NCBI RefSeq assembly: GCF_949628265.1
Contig: NC_088788.1
Span: forward strand, 558,001-622,000
Source of the DNA: Cloeon dipterum
Lineage: Eukaryota > Arthropoda > Insecta > Ephemeroptera > Baetidae
DNA length: 64,000 nt
Direction of reading: 5' to 3'
Shown here: one piece after another, positions 35,411-48,100 of the stretch
Numbering within the stretch: the stretch's first letter is position 1
How the letters are laid out: each line of letters begins with the position of its first letter
The notes under the pieces: model-generated
What the model was told of the DNA's origin: nothing
The model's input: only the letters and a program-made list of their open reading frames with translations
Databases searched by the model: none
Program-made: the position numbers and the translations under genes

Positions 35411-36091
35411 TTATGTGGTGAAATGGACGGGTTGGCCGGGGTGCTCACGACTGATGTGATTCATCAACGCCGTTTTGCTGGGAAAAGATCTGCCACAGTA
35501 TCTGCATATGACTGCTCTGTAGCCTTGTCTTCTCTCCCTTCCTAAGTCGTTGCGTCCCATTTCAAAATTTGTCCAAAACGTGTCGATTACTTGGGTCTTT
35601 GATCCGTCGCTCCGAATCAGGTCCTTTGAATGGGCAGCACAATCAATATCTGCTGCTGGAATATGTTATAAATTAAAAATACAGCTAGTTTTTGGGGCCT
35701 TAACATTCAACTTACTTTCCAACGAATTTGGCATCAATTTTCCGCTGCGATGACTGGCATCGAAGAGTGAACACCATGTTTCCATTTCCTCAACTGACGG
35801 AAAATAGTTAGCAAACCTTACTCTCTCTAAAAAATAATAGTTTTATCTAATTTTTCTGAAAACGAAATATTTGTGTATACCTTGAGTCTGGCAATTTGAA
35901 GAGGACTGGATGGTGTTTTCAGGCAAAAAGTCTGACTGTCGCTGCATCTCAAGCTCCATTTCCACTTGATCCAATAGCAAAAAGCTCTGCTCGGATAATC
36001 GGGACAAACTGCTCTGATGCTCGGTTGACATTAGAATGCGGATGGATCTTATGTGCTTTGCGGTCTTTGTTTGTTCTTGAAAAACAGACAA
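35411..36091 (-). CDS. small C2H2 zinc-finger protein, copy 2
   Basis: Exons 36091-35881 (ATG; a second ATG at 36031), 35826-35716 and 35655-35411 (TAA) join in frame through GTATAC, GTAAGT donors and AG acceptors, giving up to 188 residues. Order: a polar N-terminal part with a leucine/glutamate-rich helix-like segment (LLLDQVEMELEMQ), a short exon with FANYFPSVEEMETWCSLFD, then a single C2H2 finger, VICRYCGRSFPSKTALMNHI followed by SREH, and a short tail. Finger spacing is C-x2-C-x12-H-x4-H. The small exons have no long open frame of their own, so they are easily missed. The gene is a tandem paralogue of the one at 33686-34042, same strand, about 1.4 kb apart. The family was not recognised. 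A domesticated transposon protein is possible, because both genes lie between inverted copies of repeat D. Confidence 0.68.
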
Positions 36092-36274
36092 ATTTAAATG
36101 TTTACGTATATGTTACGCGGCCGAGCAAAGGTCATCTATTTAGGTACATATTTGAGTTCACATAGCTGACTGTGTTTTGTCGCCGTTTAATTAACATTTC
36201 ACTGCACTTCTCAATATACATGCTGCTTAACCCAAATCAGGTTCAGGTTAGTATCAGTTTGGGCCACTTGGGCA

Positions 36275-36405
36275 CAACAGATGGTTGATTGATGCGGACA
36301 CCCCCTTCGTGCTTCGAAGGATAGAAGGCAAAATTGCACAGAGTTCATTTGGCCTGCACCCACCACCCATCTCACGGAGGCCTATGGCCTTGAGGAAATA
36401 ATCAG
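36275..36405 (-). repeat. repeat C fragment
   Basis: Reverse complement of 29985-30060. Shared words are GGTGGTGGGTGCAGGCCAA and GCACGAAGGGGGTGTCCG (minus-strand reading). Flanks are unrelated. Confidence 0.5.
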
Positions 36406-36827
36406 GTGGCAAAAAAAAACGCACAAAACGAAAAATCACGTGCACAGAAAGGAACCTGACCATCCCCTCATCGATATTTCAGGATCAATACAATCAAGAA
36501 ATATATACAAAAGGTTGACAAGCATTTCTATACCGAGCTATTTATTGGAAAAGATTCGACCTATATCAAAATCCGATTTATTTTTGTATCTAAAGAAAGC
36601 ATTCATGAAATAAACTCCAATGGAAACGTCAGAGAAACAAAAGTAACGCTTTCTAGACGACTTGAAGCATTTAAATGTGTGCTAATTGTAATTGTACATC
36701 AACAGCGACGAGTATATTTCTTTTTCCACACAAAATTCGATCAGCCTGAGCGATAACGCGCGGCGCGGTGCAGTGCAGAGAGCTATATTATAATCCGGCT
36801 GAATGGAAGCGAGAGAAGGACTTGGCT

Positions 36828-37385
36828 CGGCGTTCAATGAAATATTTATAGAAAGTTTAGTGTTCTTTTTGCCATAATATAATTAACCTATGCACATTAT
36901 TTACTCGTAACTTTCTAATGGCCCATTAATTACGGCTGAATCACGATGCAAATAATCCCTATAACGACTCGTGTTTCTCTAATATGTGTCTACAGACACT
37001 CAAATTTGTTGTATTACATTAACGCTTTTCGTTTCTGACACGTGTTTTTGTGTGTACTCTAATCAAAAAGGTTTGCCACCGGAGCCGAATCCACGCAACG
37101 AGCAGACATGGCGTCTGGTAGAGTGCGGCGGGAAAGTTACAAACGTGAAATGAACATTCCTTCAGCTGATTAGCCCAGTAATTGGCGGATCGACCGTTGA
37201 ATGGCTCATTAGGCTGATGGAAATTTGAACAAAATTACGCAGGAATGAATTTATTAGGCACGCCCCTTTTTCGAGGCTTCTGATTGGCCGCTGGACTGGC
37301 TCCTAATTGGCCTCCATTATTTCGACGCCTTATTGACTTCTGACCGGCGGGAAAACCAACACAGATCACAACCCGGACCCCGGTG
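36828..37385 (-). repeat. repeat D, right copy (longer form)
   Basis: Inverted relative to 32010-32320 and about 250 bases longer inside. No terminal inverted repeat or target duplication was identified. With the left copy it encloses about 4.5 kb holding the two zinc-finger genes. Confidence 0.6.
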
Positions 37386-37517
37386 CGAATTTCGGCTGCG
37401 GTATTACTTTCTTGATTAAAAATGAGAATAGCATTAAAATCTTATTTAAAATAATAATAATTCCTCTTAAATAAACTGCGTTCTCGATTTAAGTTAAAAA
37501 AAGTGTTTTGACTAAAA

Positions 37518-37600
37518 CTGCGCCGGGATTTGAACCCGTGACTCCTACTGCTGGCTGCAGTAGGTGACGGCCACTCATCCTTTTAACCCATGTGGCTGTT
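37518..37600 (-). other. tRNA-like sequence (possible SINE head)
   Basis: On the minus strand an A-box-like TGGGTTAAAAGG (37579-37590) is followed about 40 bases later by a B box inside GGGTTCAAATCCC (37525-37537). Between them a stem CCTACTGC/GCAGTAGG closes a short loop. The acceptor arms do not pair and the loop lacks a normal anticodon context, so I do not call a functional tRNA. Confidence 0.4.
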
Positions 37601-40600
37601 GTATGCGACTTTGAGGGTGCGTGAAGTTATTTGGTATATATTCTCTGTTTCGAAACTGCTTTTCTTTGAAGTGGCGGATTTTGGAAAAAGTCGAAATCGA
37701 GAGTTTAATGGCTATTAGCGACGAGTTATACCCAAGTGTTGCAGTGTTACGCGCTCCAAATGGCTCAACAATGCGAACTCCCGAAATGGCGGGAGCTGGG
37801 AAGCATAGCACGGATTGATTGGCCGCTCAGTCGCCTGCTGTACACCAGTGGCGGCGCTGGCATCGCGCAGACGCTGCTAATAGCGCAGTCGAGAGAGATG
37901 ACGAGAGAACTGGCAACACCGCTGCCTCAGATGTAGTGGAGGGCCGCGACTGCCGCGAGGCAGGAGAGCAAACGAGCGAATGAGCGCGCAAGAGCCTTTT
38001 TAGCTTGTATGGCGTGGCGTGGCAGCCAGTCAGCCGCCGACCGCTTACTATAATAACGCGCGCGAGAGAGATTGGATTTTCATCTGCCTCATCTGGCGCA
38101 GGATGAAAAAAGCAATTATTATCAATATATTTCCCTCGACGCTCACGCTACCTGAGTACCTGCCCCTCCAACAACGGGAGAACTCTCTCATTTACGCTCT
38201 GAATATTAAACAGAAATTGGCGCACGGCTTTTTTTAGATTCCTTTCATTTCCTGTGTTTAAAATTACATTTTATTTTTAAAATCATCGTATGTTATTCAG
38301 AATAAGGGGTTTGAAGGTCAGCGAGCGTTTCTTTTTCTCGGTGCTGCGGAATTGGCGGGAATACACTCACTATACTCTAGTGAGGAGGCCCTATGACGTT
38401 AAAAAAGACCAAAATAGCAGGCAACTGTTGAATTGCCGCCTGGGAAAGGTCCCCATTCAATTGACGCATTCCTATGTTGACCCAAGCGGTTTTTGTGTGG
38501 ATCGGTTGCGACTTTTTCCTCACAAAAATATCTACCTTTGTGTTCGACCTTCACAGTAGCACACATGCAAAACCTCCCAGGAGAATATTGTATGTTCAGT
38601 CAACAATAGACAGCAGTATTTTTTCCTTTGTCAACTGCTGCTGGCCAGACGGCTTTGCTTTTCGCTGTCTCGCCTATAATGCGTTTAAGGCGTCTGCTGG
38701 GATTCTGGGATTGAACTGTCAGTTAATTCCCTTGGGTTTCGGGATTCCCCGAATATAATAACATTTTCCCGGGACTAGGCAGAACCCGGGAATAAATTTT
38801 CGGGAAAAAGAAAACTCGGGACAAAAAAACCTGAGTGTATGTAATAATATTATACATAGAAGACGTTTTAGCAGACGAGATATCCTTATGATGCGCCGAG
38901 CTCATTTTAGTTTTATTCTTTATTTAAAACTGCAGAAATTTATTTTCATTTTTTTTTTACTTTATTCTTTAGTTTCTGCATAAATCTATTACTTGTAGTA
39001 TATCTCTCTTTCTGAAAACCGCATTTTTGTAACAAGTTTGTTGATCTCTTTGATATAAATATACGTGTGTAAGCGCGGCGGCGGTCGTCGGCGGTCGGCT
39101 GGCTGCTTATAATCTGTCTGCTGCGCGCTAGCCCCGCGCGGGACAGAGGTGCTATTTTATTTTTGTTGCAATTGAATAGTCTGCAGCCGCAGGATAAACC
39201 CACTTTTGAGCGTGTGCGGTCGCCAACACAGTCCCTCAGGGAATATTATTGTAGATTTAAGGGATTACAGGGTTTTCAATCACGTCAAGCTGCTTACACA
39301 CTCAAGGGGACAAAAATATAATAAAAGTCTATTGCTGCGTCGTGTTCGCCCTGGTGACATGGGTCATTGTGTTATTATCATTGAGTTGTTCCTTGGAATT
39401 CGTATAGAGTTGAAATATTTGTAAGCAGAGTGCTTCCGTGAAGAAATCAAATCGAGCAAGGAATGCGCCTGGGGCAAAATAATATTTTAAATGTTCGGAA
39501 GAACCAACCGGGTGCGACCCCGCTAACCATGTATTTTTGTGTCGCGACATCGTGGCTTCACAGTGACTAAATGTTTTCTAAATGCGCTGAAGAGAGCCCC
39601 GCAATGAAGTGTTTAAAACTTTGCGCATTCGTCATCTTTCAATTAAATTTAGCAAGTTTTTGTAGCTTCGCAGCAGCTTTGCGGACTAATATCGAAAGGC
39701 AAAATAGAAAGAAATCTCACAAAAACGGCTTCAATTTCAGAAGGGTTTGCCAGTTTATGAAAATATGCACAGTGAAGCAAGATTCTGCATTCAGGTGTGC
39801 GGCTCTTCGTGTATAGAACAAAATAAATGTTTATTGTGCGTGTGCGCGACACCTTTGCTCTCACGTCAGCTGGACGGCAAATAAACAAACAAGCCGCCTG
39901 CGTGCTCGGTGGTCATCCCCACAAGCTTTTGAGAAGGTTTTTTTCTTATTCTCAAATATTCCTCTCCACTGTGGCTCTACAGATGTTCAGACAAATTAAA
40001 TTTAAAGAATACTCCGCTGTCTGCGAGTGATACAGAATTTCCTATTCAAATAATTTCGGATTCTGCGATTGAAATTCAAGATCTATATGCAACTTGAAAT
40101 ATGAATGTATACAATGATATTTTTTCCTTTAAATAAACGGTGAATTGCCGAAAGTGGATTAATACTTACGGACAACAATTGAAAATTATTTAAATAAACA
40201 GTTAATCGGTATGTAAACAATTTGTTTTACAATTTCCAGTAATTACCGCGCGCACTTCTGGGCTGATTCTTTATGCTCGGCGTGTGTATAAAGCAAGCCT
40301 AATGCTCTAGCTGTTGTTTGTATTAGTAACTAATAATAATTACGGCGTAATCGCCTTAAAGAAATATCGGAAGTTTTTGCCAATTTTGATTTTCAAGTAA
40401 AATCGCAACCTAATTCAACCTTTCAACGTCCTCACTTTCGCAATTGTTCCAAATGTCTCGCATTTTCTTGCAAAATTAAATGTTTGTGAGCGCTGCGGCC
40501 GTTTGCTTTCCAAGCTGCAGAATTACGACTATCTTTAAAGAAAAATTAAAAGTAAAAGCGATGCGATAAAATTCCATTCCATTATATGGCTAATTTTTGC

Positions 40601-42010
40601 GTCACTCACGTCGCAAAAGATACGTTTGAAAATTTCAAAAAAAAAAAAAAAAAATTAATTACTTTAAAAAAATTGACAAGCGGAGAGGATAAAAACTTGA
40701 CACCGTGCGCTAAACAGAATCAACAAGTGTTCCCCTCGCGCACGTGTGTTTGTTTTTTGGCTTGGTGCCAACTCTTTTATTAGCTGCTTCTGCGGTCGGC
40801 ATTAAAAGAAAACAAACACTCCCGACGCGTGTTCCGTTTAGCAGGTGTTTGTTTTGTATATGGACCCTACTTATATAATGTTTTGTATAATACGCGAAAA
40901 AGCGCGACTTTTCGGCGAAGGAGAGAGTCTGTGTACTATGATCTCTTATAGCCCACGGAAAGCGCTCAGCATGCGGAGGTTTAAAAAAATCAACTTGCCT
41001 TTCGAACAATTATTATATATTTAAGGCATAGATTGTTCTACGCTCTGTAAATTCAAGTAAAAGAGTAGTTTTTGGAGCGACTACCTTGGAAAGTCAACAT
41101 TAAATTTTACCCGGCCCACACTTAACATTACAACTGATTTTTGTTTAGAAACTTTGCTCTCCGAGGAGACATAGCGTGGCACATCCCCGCCTCCAGCCGC
41201 CCGCCAGCGAGAACAGTTTTTTGTCTTTAAGTGCCAATTCTTATAGGTGTGGAGGACTTTTCAATGTGTTGTATGAGGAGCGATCAACTTATTCATTATA
41301 AAGTGTATTCATTTATCAGCGTATTACACATCACGTTCGGTACTTCCTGCCACATGTTTGAGAGCGAAAATAAAAGTTGAGGGGGGCTGTGATGGCGCTA
41401 TAGTAGTTATTACATTTTATTTAACATCACAGGTTATTTTACCTCGATTCAATAAAATCTTTTTTTACCACACAAACACCTGCTAAGCTCTACAGGATGT
41501 GTTTTTGATATCTCTTTATTCCGAACGCTTCTCTTGATAAAAAAGTTGTCTCCAGTACACACACGCAAGGTAAACACTTGATTCTGCTTACTTAGCACGC
41601 GGTGTCAAGTTCCGCCTGTCAAATATTTGCGATTTATTTGGAGATCAAAAGTCAAAATAATTTGCGAGCAATAAGCAAAAATTTAAGCTGCTATCGGCCT
41701 TGTCCTTTTTTTCTTTGACGCCTCATGAGATGGAATTAAATTAAAAATATTAAACAAGGGAAGTCAATTAGGATGCCTTCGAACGGGAATGCCGAAATGC
41801 ATCTCTATCTGTCTGTCAGGGTTTTACCTGACGATATTACGATCGCATTAATAATTGTTGCGCACCGATATGTATTTACGTTAACTTTCGGGCGCCCACA
41901 GGGGAGAGCGGAGGGAGAAACTCGGGTATCAATAAAGGCAGCGCAAGAGCCTCCCCCTCGTGAGCACACGACCCGCTCGCACCCAGGCATTCGCTCTCCT
42001 GACGGCACAC
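37601..42010. other. gene-free stretch
   Basis: Mixed AT- and GC-rich DNA with a poly-A run near 40640. Frames up to 99 codons lack motifs and splice support. 41020-41130 reappears in reverse at 61770-61872, so the duplicated unit extends left of the 42011 arm. Confidence 0.4.
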
Positions 42011-43875
42011 GAGCAAGAGGGTAACTCTCTCGCTCCCCCGCTCGTCCCTCTGGGTAGCCACGCTGTGTACTGTCGCCGCTAACTACAATAAACTGGTATG
42101 GTATAGTAACTGGGCATTTTCCCTTCTTGTCCACCCTGCACCCTTTAAAGTATACCCTGGCTACACTGTCACAGAGCGAAGCAGACAGCTTGGCGAACAC
42201 CGCGCGCGCAAATTGACTAATGAGCGTCTCGAAATGAAGTTAAAACGGTTTCCAACCTTTACTCCCTATGCGTTATCATTTTATTGGAAATAACGAGTCG
42301 GTTGCAAGACTGAAAAAAACAATATATATATTTATATTTATGCCCTATATAGACAGCCGCGTGCTACACAAATACCGATTAAGGAAATTATTAAGGTGTA
42401 TAATTGTTATGAGCGCCAGAGAGAGAGGTCATTATTGTGGATAGCATTTGTTGGTTTATCTAGATCAAAAATACGTTTGCGAGGACTAAGGCGGTGTTTT
42501 ATTACGAGGATTAATTGGGTCACACGTGTGTGGCATCACATTATGCGATTTGCGAAGCAGGAAAACCAGACCATAAAGACGGAACGAAGAAAGGGTTGCG
42601 GCCTTGACAGTCACGAATTGAGAAGAGTAAAAATAGAAGCTGATTGAGATAGTGGGGGTGCGTGTATAATTCGCTTTGGCGACTTGTTGATTTGCCGCAC
42701 GTGCAGTACACATAAATATTCTGTTTCGCAAAAACCTGAAATTGGCATTTCCAATACACTCTCGATATGTGCCATCATAATATATATTTATAATTTCCGG
42801 CTGTTGCACGAACAGAGCGTTTGTTTTATCTAAACCTGGCACGTGCATAATTGCGAGAGTGCACACTGCGAGAGTGACTAAATTCTATCAATTCGATAGC
42901 CGCGCTCGTCATTCAGACTCGCCGCTGGCTCTGGCGATAATAAATTTAAAAAAGTGACGTAATTGTTGGTCTAGGTAGGCAGAAAAGCTACCATCAGCAG
43001 AGCACATGCGTAATAATTTTTGCGTTCATCTCACAATCAGCAAAACAAATTTCCCTGCGTCGATCCTAGCCTCAGCTGCGTTGTCGCACAAAAAATTTGT
43101 GCCGGCTTGAAATTCTTCGTTGTGTTCGCGCGCTGTCAAGAAGTCGCGTGCTTATGCGAGCCGGCTTCTAGAGCAAAAGCATCAGCAACGCACAACTCGA
43201 GGCGCGATCAGGGGGCTACCACTCTTATGGGCCGAACTCGTTCCCGCTAAGAGCTTTCCCCCCCAACCGTTGGTGTCGCGTCGGTCGCTTTAAAACAGGT
43301 CTTATGGCGGCCATATACGGTGTTTTGTGGGCGTAACTTTGTGACGTCATAAAGTTACGCCCCCCAAAACACCGCATATGGCGGCCATAACCCTGTTTTA
43401 AAGCGACCGACGCGACTCCAACGGTTGGGGGGGAAAGCTCTTAGCGGGAACGAGTTCGGCCCATAAGAGTGGTAGCCCCCTGGGCGCGATAGACCGCGCG
43501 GGCCGCGCGTACAGAGAGTCGAGTGAAGGTCACGCGAGCGGGGTTCGACGATTGTGCACCACTGCTTGCGCCTTCCCTTCCTGCGCTTCTCGCCCGCCAG
43601 CTCAGTCTTTTTTTTGCCGTCCACCGCTTGATTTCTACGAATAATTAATGGCTGCGACGTAATTCACCCAACACACTCGACTCGTCGCAGCTCACTTTCT
43701 CACATTTGTAAACTGACCTCTGTATATAACATTTATATTTGTTAAAATAAACAGCAATAGAACAAAAGCATAAAATACCATTATTGGCTTTTTCCTCTTC
43801 CTTGCGCCAAGAGGTGGCACATTTTCGTTTACAAAATACACACGCCTATTAGGCTATGTTCGGGTATTGAGTTTT
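42011..43875 (+). repeat. left arm of 1,865-base inverted duplication
   Basis: Every stretch I compared matches the reverse complement of 55492-57356, and the two arms have equal length. The outer limit is GAGCAAGAGGG at 42011; the inner limit is GGGTATTGAGTTTT at 43875. Open frames inside are duplicated in both arms and carry no known domain. The arm includes a MITE at 43209-43482. Confidence 0.85.
43209..43482. mobile_element. 274-base hAT-type foldback MITE, left copy
   Basis: Long inverted ends begin CAGGGGGCTACCACTCTTAT and end with the complement ATAAGAGTGGTAGCCCCCTG. The arms of about 135 bases meet near a central TGACGTCA. Flanks are the exact 8-base duplication GGCGCGAT (43201-43208 and 43483-43490). 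An 8-base duplication and a CAGGG terminus are hallmarks of the hAT superfamily. It has no coding capacity. Confidence 0.88.
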
Positions 43876-44329
43876 GAGACAAGCACGCGAAAGAGGCGAA
43901 GCATAATTAAATTTTAATTATGACAAGCGTTATGTAACAAAATAATATTGAAAATATATTCACTAACTGTTTGTGCCTTTCGCAGAAACTGCCAATAATT
44001 GTTGAGTGACTGCTTTCGAATTTAATTGAGCCAAAATAATCTGGAAATAAATCCTGGCGACGATATAGAAACGTCAACAGGTCTTCCACCAAGTCCCCTT
44101 TCGAAATTTCAGGGCTTCCTTGCGTGTGGACTCGGATATGGAAACAAAAAGGTATCAAAATTAATTTATCAGTGAGAAAGAAGAAAATTTTATTCATACA
44201 AATTAAAAAAATGAAAAGAGAGTAGGCTTAACAAGATTTGATTAATTCATTAACCATTCCCGCCCACGTTTGGCGCGTTTGGATGCGGATTGAGACTTAC
44301 TCCTAACTGAAAGATGCCACATTTTGTTG

Positions 44330-45170
44330 TTTTTTTCTAGGGGGTTGAAGTTTAGCAATTTAGGGGTGGAGGGTAAACACCCCTAAACCTTTCAGCTGGT
44401 CAGGGAAGGTCGAGACGAGTCCAACGGTGGGTAGTTTTTGCAATTCTGATGGTTAGAACCCGAGATTTGAGATTTGCAAAAATATCAAAATTTGAAATAT
44501 TTATATTTTCTTTTTGCGCGCCGCTATTTCTTGAGAAGTTTGAAACCGAAAGAAAATTTAAGCACACCACTGGAAAGCTCGTTTATTTTTCTACGTAATC
44601 ATATGCATAACATGTGGGGTTACAGATGAAATTCCGACGTAAATTACGAAAGTAAAATCGCTGGATGATGTTGTCCTCGTGCCTGACGCGCGACACGAAT
44701 TCTTAAATTCAAAATATCTCGCGATCTGTTAGAGTCTCCATCGATTTCTCTTGACCATTCGATTCTACAAATTCAGGGCTACATTTTTTACGTTTTCATG
44801 AAAAAAATCCGTATTTTGCGTATTTTGCGATATTTTTAATTGAACATTTTGCACGCGAATTTATGACCTTGACCTTTGACCTACAAATTTTTGACCAATG
44901 GCAAACTTGTTCTACTTAAAAAGTTACGCATGGAGGTGAAAAAACCACATCGAAATTCCAATCTGGACCGAAGATACCTTGATATTTCGGATTCACTATC
45001 TGAAATTTTCATTTTTCGAAAATCGCGATTTCCCAAAAAGAGCCCCCGAATTTTTTGCTCAAAATTTCAGGTTACACTATGAAACATCACTAATAACATA
45101 TGTAAAATTCAGGATGGAGAAATAAAGTCGGAAAAAATTGACAACTACCCTTAATCCTATCGCGAAAATC
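44330..45170 (+). repeat. diverged long repeat related to the TOX intron repeat
   Basis: Shares AGAACCCGAGATT and the triple half-site module with 27540-28790, but is otherwise strongly diverged. No long frame and no clear ends. Confidence 0.4.
44864..44882 (+). promoter_or_regulatory. perfect triple TGACCT module (DR0+DR1)
   Basis: TGACCT (44864-44869), TGACCT (44870-44875), one T, TGACCT (44877-44882), then ACAAATTTTT. All three half-sites match the AGGTCA consensus exactly in reverse. The last two form a DR1, the preferred site of HNF4 and RXR/USP dimers. Its place inside a repeat argues for caution. Confidence 0.4.
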
Positions 45171-48100
45171 GTCTTTTGCTTTGATCATTTCACAATTTCA
45201 AACATTTTCAAGATTCTTAAACCTTACTATGGGAAATAGATTAAAATATTTATAGCGTGCATCGAGTGCAAAGTGAATAGTCGTCTGCTCTTGCGGCTCG
45301 GAACGCCTGGCAGGAAGGAGAGTATGCAACCGGGAGAGCCTATGTATAGCAACGAGAAACACGCCGAATCCAAGCCCGCAGGTGCTGAAAGCCTCCTCTC
45401 ACTCTCCCATATGTGGTGGTGAAAAAAACCCGGTGCTCTCGTCGTTAAGTGTGAATCCTTCAAAAAATGTGCTGTCGTGGTTTTCCCTGGCCAAGGGAGT
45501 GGTCGGTCGGCCCGTCGGCCGGCCGGCTGCTGCGGCGGGAATGAAAAGGGAAGCTAGGGCGCGAAATTGTCGCGCCGAGGCACGAGTGCGAAAAAGACAC
45601 ATCTGTACGTGAATTTTACAACGCAGCAGCCGGCGCACCCGCGCACTCTGTCCAAGTGCCAAATTTATTTACTGACCCTTGTCACTCGCGTGTCCACCCA
45701 GTTTCTCACCACGCACCACTGAATTTTCATCAACGCACACACGCCTTTGACACGGATAACGCGCTTTTCAGCAATGATTGGCACTGTCTTTCCTCGTGAA
45801 TGTGTTCCTTGCAAAGGCCAAAACTCTTTTTGGCCATCGAATGAACAAACAAGTGCAATTCAATGCTTAATAAAACCAAATGCGCCTGCACACGCCTCGT
45901 AATCTTTGCACCGTATCAAAATATTTTTCGTTCAAATGTGTCTGCACAGAAAATCGTTTATCACAATTCAAATCTAGACTAAGCTCATCAAAGCTCTTTT
46001 TCTTCGCTTTCGATCGATGTTTAATTTGACACGGGTCGTGCTAAAAAACAAAGCAAGCATCGAGCCAAGACTCTTGGTGCCAGTCGACACGATAAACAAC
46101 TTCCCTTTTTAAAGAGGTGTCAAATCTCGACTACTTACTCAATGTGGCTCGAAAAACAACGCCGGGTTAAAAGTGCCGCTGCCGAAATGAATGCACGACA
46201 TCGCCGAAATCGCGCTAGATGAGCAGGAACGATAAAGGCGGCGCAAAAAATGTTTTACGCGCGTCTGCTGCGGGCGCCTTCATTTATTTTTGCGCATCCG
46301 TCCGCCGCCCGGCCGCCGCCTCGCCGTGCTAAGTGCGCATCACGAGCGAGATAATGCGCGTCGTAATAATCTTGCGGGGTAATTAGCACGACGGGACACT
46401 GCTCCGCCAGCCTCCGGTCTGCTCTTCCAGCACTCGGGATTTGCCCACATTATTACGAGGATTATGCGCATTTCAAAGACTTTTCTCTCCAGCCAGACAG
46501 ATTCATTAAAATGAGATGTGTGTAGCACTTCACTCTTCGCTCCTCTCCGCTCGGCGCTTTCCCTCTACACTATTTTATACATTAAGCTCATTTGCGCAAC
46601 TAGAAAAGGCAACGTGAGCATCAATGCTGCAAAACGCTATTTTCCAGCGCATCTGTAATTTAAATTTTTCTCAACTTAAGGGCTGCTGCTAAAAGGAAAA
46701 GATGCAACTATTCATATTCCAGGCCTCAATTTAATTGATTAGTGTTCGACAGTGCGGCACGAAGATTGAGAAATTTGTAAAAATTAAAAATACAATTTTA
46801 GCTTTCCAAGTTGTCTCTAGCCCTGAAAAATAAGACTTAGGGCCCTGCTCGCTCTTGTGTGCCGCAAAGACTGGTGCAAAATTTAAAAACTCGATTAAAA
46901 ATATCTGAAGAAGTAATCTAACTCTTAGAAGTCGTTTAAAGCGTCTTTGATGAGTGCAAGAAATAAAAATTCATTAATTACAGCTAGAGCTAACCGCAGA
47001 AAAGTGGGTTTCCTGTGTTAACTACATCAAAAGCTGGTTTAAAAGGGGCTGTTACATAATTATATCTATTTTTGAAAAAAACTGCAAAGGCTTGTTGTTA
47101 ATTGCCCAGCACCCTATTGTCAAACCCCGATTTTTTGTACATTCATTTCACAGAATTTGAGCGCCCAGGAATGGAGTCTCAAAAATAGTAACCAGTTGTT
47201 GCTTTTTCAGAACCAAAATGAATAAATTAGCTGCCGCACCAAACTAATTAAAAACGTCATAAAATAAATGCAAACAATAAAGCCTGGAACGCGGGCTACA
47301 AATTGCAAATTTCCCTTTCGCCTTAAGCTTATTATTAAAAAAGCATGGAGCGGCGATTAAAATGCAGAATCCAGCTCGCGGGGAAAGAAAAGAAGCGTCG
47401 TCGAGTTTTTTTACCTCCATTTCCCTTATTCGCGGGCGTATATATAGTTTCTCATTTGCAAGGGCGTGTGTTTGCCCTTGTCCTTTCTTCTTCCGAGGAC
47501 GCACACATTACATATGTGTGTATCTATTTGAGTTCGGCTCAGAGCAAATTCGCAGCCGACTGACTGAAAACAAAAGCAGTGCAAAGAAAAATTCGCGTCG
47601 CGTGGCGCAATAAGAGAGCAGCGCAATTTCCACGCTGGAGCCTTGGCTGCTCCGCTCGAGTGGCGTCGATATTTTGCATCGCTTCTGCATTTATGGTAAT
47701 AATAGCGCCGCACGCCGAGATTGTCAGCTCGATATTCGCCCGTGTGTGCGCGGGCGGGGGCGCAAATTGGAAAAACTCATGCAAGATTCATGCGCCGACG
47801 GATTTCTCAGGCTCGTGGCATTAGCTGGCCAATAGGTTCACGTGTGTCACACAGCACAATGCAGATCGGCTTAATCTCATTTTTATGACCCGTGTTGCGG
47901 CTTACGTCGACTTTGCCTCCCATATCCGCGCGCCATCTTTGCATCCCGGCGCGCGAGTGCTAAGATTACTAACGCTCTTTTGAGAAGCGATTTATGAAAT
48001 TCAGAAAAAAGAAGGAAAGGTCGTCGCGCATGAATGCGGATTAGCTTCAAGCTATCTATAAAATGGAACGAATTCAAACTTACAGTTTTAGAAGAATTTA

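Noticed and set aside
37518..37600. Functional tRNA gene
   Set aside because: B box is good but acceptor arms do not pair and the anticodon arm is abnormal; kept only as a tRNA-like sequence.
42486..42866. 126-codon frame repeated at 56501-56881
   Set aside because: Identity comes from the inverted duplication; the peptide has no recognisable domain and other frames in the arm are equally open.
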